In this document: positions 57,440 to 64,000 of the stretch, in pieces
Layout of the letters: the number at the start of each line of letters is the position of its first letter
Numbering within the stretch: the first letter of the stretch is position 1
DNA from: Symbiodinium natans
Lineage: Eukaryota > Sar > Dinophyceae > Suessiales > Symbiodiniaceae
DNA: 64,000 bases
Assembly: GCA_905221605.1 (NCBI GenBank)
Contig: CAJNDS010000303.1
Coordinates: 1 to 64,000 of the forward strand
Direction of reading: 5' to 3'
The notes under the pieces: model-generated
The model's database searches: none
Told to the model about the DNA's origin: nothing
The model's input: the letters and a program-made list of their open reading frames with translations, nothing else
Position numbers and translations under genes: made by a program

Positions 57440-57690
57440 AATTCCGACATGGGAGATTGCCAGGTTCTTGAACTGGGAAGTGCCAGGTTCCTTGCCTGAA
57501 TCGGCCAGCTTCTTGAGTCGTGCATTTCCTGAACTGTTTCCTGAATCGGGCATTGCCTGAATCGGGCAGTTTCACGGATCGCGAGATTTCAGTTTCCTGA
57601 ATCGCTCGCAGCCAGTGTCTTGAATCGCGCAGTTTCCAACGCCGCAGTTTCGTGTATCGGGCTCGAAGCTTCCTGTCCTGAATCGCGGAG
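57440..57690. repeat. CTGAATCGGGCA short repeat field
   Basis: About ten imperfect units of 20-27 bp with the cores TTTCCTGAATCG, TTGCCTGAATCGGGCA and CTTGAATCGCGCAG. Spacing is irregular, so it is a degenerate rather than a regular tandem repeat. Confidence 0.75.
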
Positions 57691-57699
57691 CATTTTTCG

Positions 57700-58620
57700 T
57701 GAGGGCAATAGTATACCCTGTTCGTTTAACGGCTCGATCTTCACTCTCTGCGTGCTATTTGTTTTCGTCATGGTATCTCTTCGGCTTCTGATCAACTTCA
57801 GGCTAGGCCCTGCATTACTCACTATTGGCCAGAAACCGAAGCCTCGTGGAGAGGCTTGCAGAAGCACGTGACGAATCCACAGGCTGCGGCCAGGCGAAAA
57901 GCGACTGGCCTTGCAAGAACTAAAATGCATTCTGGTGGGCACATGCAAACAACTTCGTCTTTCAACTCGCGCCATCAAAAAGGCCTCCGTCCATGGTCAG
58001 AGAAACTTCCGTGTCCGAGATCTGGAGGTCCTGCTTTAGCGGTGACAATGGCTATTGGCCTGGGCCTCAGGCATTCATCTGAGGTGTCTAACCCTTGAAG
58101 GAGGTGCATTCAGTTTTCTGTCATGAAGCTCAAGTGTCGGTGCGGCTTTTTTCATTTTGCAGACTGGTGTGCCTTCTTTCAGGGAGTAAGTTTTGCCATG
58201 CGGAAGATAAACCCAGACACAAAGTGCAACAATCCAGTAGGCCTTGAATGGAGAAGAGTCAAAGCCAAAGCTGCGATGCTTTTTTCTTGAAACTATGCCA
58301 GCGAAGACCCAAAACACAATGAATCCGATTAGACCGGGTTAAGATGAAAACTGTTGGTTGTCAATGTGGATTTGCCACACCAACTTTTTGTGGGGGCCTC
58401 CTCCATAAAGTCTTCCCGGCAATCCGGGATTCGGAACTCAACTGTTTGGGCATGTCCCGTCGGGTCCATTTTGCATTCAAGTCGTCCGGGCGGGCGGGGC
58501 TCAAATTCTTTTCGACTCTCGCACTCACTCGCAGGCAGGCAAGGATCCGGGCACAAAATGCAAGGCTCAAGTCAGTCACCCGTCCCAAACCCAAGACATG
58601 CTAACAAAATCTAACAAACA
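57700..58620 (-). other. Low gene content; one candidate exon at 58075-58317
   Basis: The minus strand at 58290-58078 reads FGFDSSPFKAYWIVALCVWV then YLPHGKTYSLKEGTPVCKMK and ends with a stop at about 58075. It has a hydrophobic run and no repeat origin. It stands alone, without joining exons that I can find. The surrounding sequence gives no family signal. Confidence 0.3.
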
Positions 58621-58649
58621 TGAAGAAGGGGTCGTCCCACAAACAAACC

Positions 58650-58865
58650 CACATCAAGAGAAGCGAAGCGAGGGTTCAAGATGGGGCACCCTGGATTTCA
58701 AAGGCCTGGCCTCTTGAATTCACAAAGGCCAAGGCCCTTGAATTTTTAAGCCGATGCTGAAATCCAAGGCCTTGGATTTAAAGAGGCCAGCCCTTCAAAT
58801 CTTCAAATCTGGGCCTGGGCCTTTTGCTTTCAAGGTCAGCCTCAAATCTCTTCAATGCTAGTCCC
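58650..58865. repeat. CAAGGCC / TTGAATTT degenerate repeat
   Basis: Repeated CAAAGGCC, CAAGGCCTTG and TTGAATTT/TTCAAATC elements, some in inverted orientation, at intervals of 15-30 bp. Several pairs could fold into hairpins (for example CAAGGCC and GGCCTTG). Confidence 0.7.
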
Positions 58866-59356
58866 TTATCAAGACCGTGGGGGGGAAGGGGGCGGGTGAG
58901 GAGGACGACACACTTGGACACACTTAAGCAGATCCAACGCTACAACCTCCCAGCACCATTGTGATCTCAACATCCGCAAAGTATCTTCACATGTTCCCTG
59001 CAATGAGAAACGCACGAAAGCTTGTAGAAAAAATGCTTGTGCACGGGAAACGTCACCTTTTTTCTGCTGACTGTTGAAGCTTTTCATGCTGTTACTCTGC
59101 AAGATGGCAATGCTAGAATTGAAAACAAAATCTCGCCTCATTTGCGAAAAAATACTTTAGCCACGCCAGATTGGCAAGGCCACCAAATCCCGCTGAAAAC
59201 CTCAAAGTAAACTGCAAAAGAAAAACGCCTGGCAATTTGCGAACAATGTCTTGACCGAATGTGAGCACCAGTGAGAAAGGGCCCCATGGAAAAACACTGC
59301 GCGCTGAAATCATGCACACCGGAGCACACAACCTTGTGCCCCTGTAATGAAGCTAA

Positions 59357-59674
59357 GTGGCGACGCTTTCAAGGTCAAGGCCTGCCGGCCATGGCACCTC
59401 ACTTCATCTCTTCTTTGCACTCCGTTCAGTGTTTCTGCTGTCGAAAGGTGTGGAAAATCCAGAGGCGATTCACTACTACATACCGTATGTCGTATACTAT
59501 ACCCTCTCGGCAGTCGCCACAGCGCAGGGAGCCATCTCAAAACTATTGTTGCTGCGGATGGAACAGCTTCGGCAACTCAGGAGGCCTCAAGTCGCCAGCC
59601 GCCCTCCACGGCCTTCATCTCAGCCTTGTCCATCGCCGTTCTCTCTCTGGCTGCCTCAACGCCCTCAGGCCTGA
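59357..59674 (+). CDS. Weak plus-strand exon candidate
   Basis: After a polypyrimidine stretch and CCGTTCAG near 59430, the plus strand reads VFLLSKGVENPEAIHYYIPY then VVYYTLSAVATAQGAISKLL, hydrophobic and coding-like, passing into a Pro/Ser/Arg-rich end and a stop at 59674. It has no companion exons. It would be the only plus-strand gene in the window, which lowers confidence. Confidence 0.22.
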   Translation: MATLSRSRPAGHGTSLHLFFALRSVFLLSKGVENPEAIHYYIPYVVYYTLSAVATAQGAISKLLLLRMEQLRQLRRPQVASRPPRPSSQPCPSPFSLWLPQRPQA

Positions 59675-59764
59675 GAAAACAAAATGCCCCAGCCCCAAAG
59701 CTAATCCACGTGGGAGCCGGACACAATTAAGGATGTTTCACCAAAAACCATGGAAACAAGAGTT

Positions 59765-60835
59765 TTAGAACAATTAACTCTGTACGAGTCGTTACTCGTC
59801 GTTGTTCGAACCCCCCCCCCCGAACAATTAACTCTGGACTTAATTGTTTTCGAAGGGTTTCGGAAGGAGAAAGTTGAGTCTAGAGCTAGTTGTCCGTGTT
59901 GTTCAACCCCTTCTCCAGAAAATTAGCTCTGGCTTTACTTGTTGTCTAGGGGCCTCAGGGGAAGTAACTCTCGATTTAACTGTTTGCTTGAGGTCCTCTG
60001 AGGAGAACTAACTCTGGATGTAATTGTTTGCTTGGGTTTGAAACCGAAAACGAAATACCGATGACTTGCCATTCTACGAACAAGGTACCGATGGCTTGCT
60101 CGTTTACGGACAACCGACAATACAATTAAATCCGGAGCTGCTTCCCGGAGGACCGAAACAACTAGATCTAACGTTGTTGTCGAAGACCCAAGATCTGGCA
60201 TGCCATTTACGATGTCTTGCTCGTCGTTTGCGGACTACCGAAGAGACAATTAAGTCTGGAGTTCATTGTTGTTAACAAACTCGAGGCAAACTTAGGGACG
60301 CAAGGCCCGCACAATTAAGTCTGGAGTTAGTTGTGGGGGTCGGAACCGACATGGGAACCGAAGCGTACCGATGGCTGGCTCGTTTTCGGACGTCCGAAAA
60401 CTACAACTGCATCTGGAGGTTAATTGGCGAGGCAAAAATCGGGAAGGCTTGCACAGACCCAGGACCCGAGGTATGGAAACGAAGCGAAGTACCGATGGCT
60501 TGCTGTTTTCGGGAGCGAGGTACGGATAACTTGCTTGCTACTGACCACCGCAGAAACAATGAAATCTCCAGTGAGCTGCTTTTGAAGACCGGAGGCCAAC
60601 ATAGGGACGGCTTACACAGACCCAGGACTCAAACAAGTGGAGTTGAATGTTTTTGAAGTCCCGAGATTTGGAACCGAAACGAAATACCGATGGATGTTTT
60701 TCTTCGAAGCGCACTACCGGTGGCTTGCTCGTTTATGGACCGCCGAAAAAGCTTACATCTGGAGTTTACTGTTTTTTGAAGACCCGGGCAAACAAAGAAC
60801 TAGCTCTGTTTTGAAGTCTTTTCGTCAGGACAATT
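59765..60835. repeat. Degenerate 60-130-bp repeat field
   Basis: Recurring elements are (A)CAATTAAGTCTGGAGTTA, TTAACTCTGGACTTAATTGT, CGAAATACCGATGGCTTGCT and CGTTT(A/T)CGGAC(A/T)ACCGA. They occur in the same order several times across about 1 kb, at variable spacing, with AACGAAGCGAAGTACCGATG variants. This looks like an old satellite or an inserted repetitive element rather than genes. A C-run is at 59811-59821. Confidence 0.8.
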
Positions 60836-60839
60836 ATGC

Positions 60840-61445
60840 TTTCAACGTGGGCCGTCGTCCAACACCCTCTCTTGTTTCCATTGCCTTCCGATGTTGCGCC
60901 GCCGGTCCCGCCTGCTCCTCCCCGCCCTCGAAATTAGGTCAACCTTTCCTCTCACACATGCTGTCACATGCTCCATGCCCGGTCTCCTAAGTCTCCTGGC
61001 CTCTCCAAGATCTGCTTGGGGGGACACTCTGACTGCTGTCTCATCGCGTTTGTTCCGCACACACAACGGCAAGTTCAGCATCTCCAGCTGAATGTCCCTT
61101 CTGCACTTGCATGCTGTCATCAAGTCTGTGACGCTTGGGTGGTGCTGTAAGGCCCCATTTCGCTCTCGTTGCCCAGGGACGGTGACGCAGAATTCTTGGG
61201 CACAAGCCACACATGCTGATATAGATCTTGCCAGACAAACTGCCAATGAAGAGAGGAGCATGCAGCATCGGTAGAAATAAAGCTCGTTACACAGGAATCC
61301 CGGCCTGTGAAAACAGCTTCGCTTGCGAATAAACCAATGCCAAAGCATCTCAACATCCTTTCAGGATCCTCTATATTGGTAGAAGCAAGAAGGGGCGTTC
61401 AGGACGCTTTGATGCACGCGATCGCTTCCCAACTCTCGAAAAAAC
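60840..61445. other. No gene recognised
   Basis: Open frames on the minus strand (for example LNLPLCVRNKRDETAVRV near 61080-61020) lack supporting splice sites. It probably contains 3' sequence or spacer downstream of the acidic-protein gene. Confidence 0.35.
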
Positions 61446-61449
61446 ACCT

Positions 61450-63001
61450 TCATTCTTGCCTTCGTGGCTTCGAGGGCCCAGTCGTCGCTCCTTCAGAGAC
61501 AAAATCAGTTTCCAGCTGCAGTTTCCAGCTGCCGTCTACAACGCTAGAACGTGGCACAAGCACAAAATTTTGTTCCGGTTGAAAGTGCCTCCGGTTAAGT
61601 TCTCTCAACTGGGTCATTTCAGTTGGTGAAATTGCTCTACCATGCAGCCGCTCGAGGCGCTGCATCTGCACCCCAACGAGCGCTCTCGAGGGTCCTGGGA
61701 CCCTGACCCGTGGCCTATGTTGAGACCAACATGAGGTCATTTAAGTCCCAGCGCCCGCTCATGATGTCTCTACGTCGCTCAGCTTCGCGAATCAGCTCGA
61801 CAACCCCACTTTTGGCGCGTCTCTCCTTGCGCTTCTCATTTCTGGCAAGCCTTTCAGCCCGCTCCTCCTCCAATGCTGACTTCAGCTTGTCTACACTAAA
61901 CTCAACCCGCAGGCCTTGCCCACGTCGGGAGAAGTCTGGATCATCCAAGCGAATCTTGAGCTGAGGCCATGCACGTGTTGCCTCGAGCCATACATCCCAG
62001 GGACAATCGCCATTTGGCGCCTGGCGAAGTAGCTGCAGCATTGTGCGGATGCGGACATCCTGGTCTTCCTCGTAGTCCACATCCTCGCTAGCATTCGATT
62101 CTGTCTCTGCTGCATCGGTTTCCGCCTCACTGTCGTTCGGGTCAACCAACTGCTGCAAAGCTCTGGCTGTTCCAGCGAGTTGTGATGTGACCGATTTCAC
62201 CTTGCATCTCGGCGGTTCGGGCGGGGAGCGCATCTGCCTGATCTGATCTTGTTCAGCTCCAAAGCTGTTTCTCACCAAGCGTTTGCTCGAGTCTTTGAGG
62301 GCTCGGCGTTTCGCCTGATATGTCTGCTCAGACTCGCCGTCAGATGGAACGGTGTCATGAACCTGAGCCGAAGCTTTCCTGGTTGGATTGCAAATGAGGA
62401 GAGCCTCTTCTGGCGCGGGCTGTGAGGCAGCATCAACTTGCGGCCGCGACAGGTCAGCTAGGATCTGGTTCAGGTCTGCTGTGCCGAAAAGAGACGTTGC
62501 TGTATCCTCCATGCTGTCCGAAATCTCGGATTCGCTAACGGACACATCCCCATCTTCAACGACGGCATCCTGTTTGTCGATTACGCCCTCGCCCTCAGCA
62601 CCCCTACTGCCGCTCTTGCCACTGACTGACATTTCTGGCGCAACCGAATCTGCAGGCTCGGCGGGTGGCTCGTCTTCATCCTCCTCTGTGTGGTCAAGAT
62701 ACGAGGAAGGCAGTTTTGCCTGCACATCGTCATAGATCGCTTTGATCTGGTCTCTCACGTCCTCTGAAAAGAAAGACAAATGCGGCATCTCCAGGGGATC
62801 TGTCCACTCACCAGGACCATTGCCCAGGCTGGACCCTGTCACCCTCACGGGGTCTACACTGGAAGCGCTGCTGCCGATGGCCGATTGGGTCAAGAAGTGC
62901 CAGCGCTGGCGCAAAGCCTCGGGCGAGTAAAACTCGTAGGCACGCTCTACAAGCTCGTCGTCCAAGCCCTCTGCGATCTCGAGAAAATCTTCAGAGATCG
63001 C
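61450..63001 (-). CDS. Large acidic protein, unrecognised
   Basis: The long exon starts at 63001 after ATGGGAG and reads AISEDFLEIAEGLDDELVER then AYEFYSPEALRQRWHFL, a folded N-terminal part. An acidic Ser/Glu-rich disordered middle follows (EEDEDEPPAEPADS, SESEISDSMEDTATS, SEAETDAAETESNASEDVDY). The C-terminal part is folded or helical: PWDVWLEATRAWPQLKIRLD and EEERAERLARNEKRKERRAK. It ends at 61727 before a 61-bp GT-AG intron (61666-61726) and continues from 61665 with MQRLERLHGRAISPTEMTQL then RELNRRHFQPEQNFVLVPR to a stop at 61450. The acidic/basic charge separation suggests a chromatin or RNA-associated scaffold; this is inference. The start codon is not in the exon and no family was recognised. 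An ATG at 62965 is available if this were the first exon. Confidence 0.8.
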
Positions 63002-63191
63002 CTCCCATAGGCTGGAAATGACTGCTTATCTTTACTGGCAGCGCTCCAATAAAGTTGTTCCTGGAACAAACGAGTTCTGGACAGTCCGTCTTTGTAAATC
63101 AGGCGGGCTTCTTTCTCAAGCACTTACAGCCTATAGGAGGAAATGCGTACAGAAACATGTTCGTACTCCTCCGGCCCAGGGCCAATTCACT

Positions 63192-63680
63192 TCAGAAGAG
63201 AACAATCTCGCAGATCCCGCGAAAAACCTGCCCTTCCACCACTACAGCGACTGAAAGGCTCAAAGGATCACAACACGACAGCTTGCCACACTTCACCTCA
63301 GGCCCCTTTCCTTTCCCGGGTGGAGCAGGGAACACGAGTTGCGCAATCGATCTAGGCCAATGTCCCAAGTCCGAACCATCGAGGGAAAGCCCGTCTGTTG
63401 AGGTCCGCAGAGAACTAGCTTCAGAGGTGCAGCAAGAAGCATGAGTGTGGTATTCCATGGTGTGCCAAAACAGCATTGAATCAAAGATGTGGCGGTGCGT
63501 TCTGTCATCACCACATACCGAGACAACCACACAATCGCCGCGGTGCAGCTTCGTATACACAAAATTGCAAATTCCGCGATGGTCCCCACACTTTGAGCCT
63601 CTGTAAGAAGCTGCATTTCGGAACCGGTGTCTCTTCGTTGCATGCATTCCACCAGAACGATCTCCCCGAAATCTTCCCAC
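63192..63680 (-). CDS. Candidate exon, frame uncertain
   Basis: Two overlapping minus-strand frames are open here. The better one reads KCGDHRGICNFVYTKLHRGD then CVVVSVCGDDRTHRHIFDSM, with Cys, His and Asp content that would suit a folded domain. The other reads LLTEAQSVGTIAEFAILCIR. The choice cannot be made from the sequence alone. It may be an upstream exon of the acidic-protein gene. Confidence 0.3.
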   Translation of the reverse strand: MGRFRGDRSGGMHATKRHRFRNAASYRGSKCGDHRGICNFVYTKLHRGDCVVVSVCGDDRTHRHIFDSMLFWHTMEYHTHASCCTSEASSLRTSTDGLSLDGSDLGHWPRSIAQLVFPAPPGKGKGPEVKCGKLSCCDPLSLSVAVVVEGQVFRGICEIVLF

Positions 63681-63689
63681 GGTTACTTT

Positions 63690-64000
63690 ACACGCGCAAT
63701 ATCCAATATCCGAACGAAGGATGTTGGTTTTTCTTCTTTGTCAAGAACTTTGTAGCTCGCTCGTTTTGCTAGCTCAGCATTGCAGTAATGCTGTTTGAAG
63801 CTTGCCAAATTCAGCGAGTTCTAAGGCAGTCTCAGGAATCAGGAAGACCTGCAAACTCAGAGCATGTCCCACATGAAGGAGAGGGGGGTTGACATGCTTC
63901 GATTGTCAATTGCAAAGCAGTCAGGGTTGCATTAGAGATCCTTGGAGATTTGCCCCCTGAAACCATTTCCCCCTCTTTTCGTCAACCTTGGGGCTTCTGG
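63690..64000. other. No feature seen
   Basis: The right edge of the window, with unique sequence and no supported gene or repeat. Confidence 0.35.

Overview
The window looks like nuclear DNA of a dinoflagellate, most likely of the Symbiodiniaceae/Suessiales type. This is inferred. The reasons are many short exons on one strand, introns of about 47-190 bp with GT, GC and GA donors that keep the reading frame, tandem paralogues of a cold-shock-domain gene (a family known to be expanded in dinoflagellates), low gene density and very abundant simple-sequence and minisatellite DNA. I saw no rRNA, tRNA, spliced-leader gene, CRISPR array or bacterial operon.

The gene models I trust all read on the minus strand, so genes are best followed from high to low coordinates. 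They are a large acidic protein (61.45-63.0 kb), a kinesin-2 motor (42.3-47.0 kb), two tandem copies of a cold-shock-domain block (41.6 to 34.9 kb and 34.3 to 28.8 kb), protein phosphatase methylesterase 1 (13.1-10.6 kb) and, starting within about 180 bp of its stop codon, a CxxC/coiled-coil protein (10.6-9.1 kb). A LicD/fukutin-like nucleotidyltransferase gene is probable around 16.5-17.0 kb. Several further multi-exon genes are visible by coding character but were not recognised: 4.3-5.7, 20.2-21.5, 23.2-23.6, 24.1-24.9, 48.6-49.8, 51.6-53.7, 54.1-55.0 and 55.9-56.6 kb. Long open frames in the microsatellites are artefacts.

Between the genes lie a 34-bp minisatellite at the left edge (1-716), TTC/CT tracts (1.6-2.6 kb), GGA and TCCCG arrays (14.4-14.6, 17.2-17.65 kb), a 40-45-bp minisatellite (27.5-27.9 kb) next to a 450-bp GTC/CTC array (28.1-28.55 kb), a second GTC/GTA array (32.08-32.5 kb), an AT-rich island inside one cold-shock gene copy (40.65-41.15 kb), and degenerate repeat fields at 50.4-50.8, 57.4-57.7, 58.65-58.86 and 59.77-60.8 kb. 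Two perfect 28-bp palindromes sharing their outer arms lie 1.6 kb apart near 25.0 and 26.6 kb.

Exon limits were read by eye from frame, splice signals and remembered family motifs. Limits marked approximate could move by tens of bases. The most useful result is the tandem cold-shock block: two copies that can be compared exon by exon, showing that homologous introns switch between GT, GC and GA donors.
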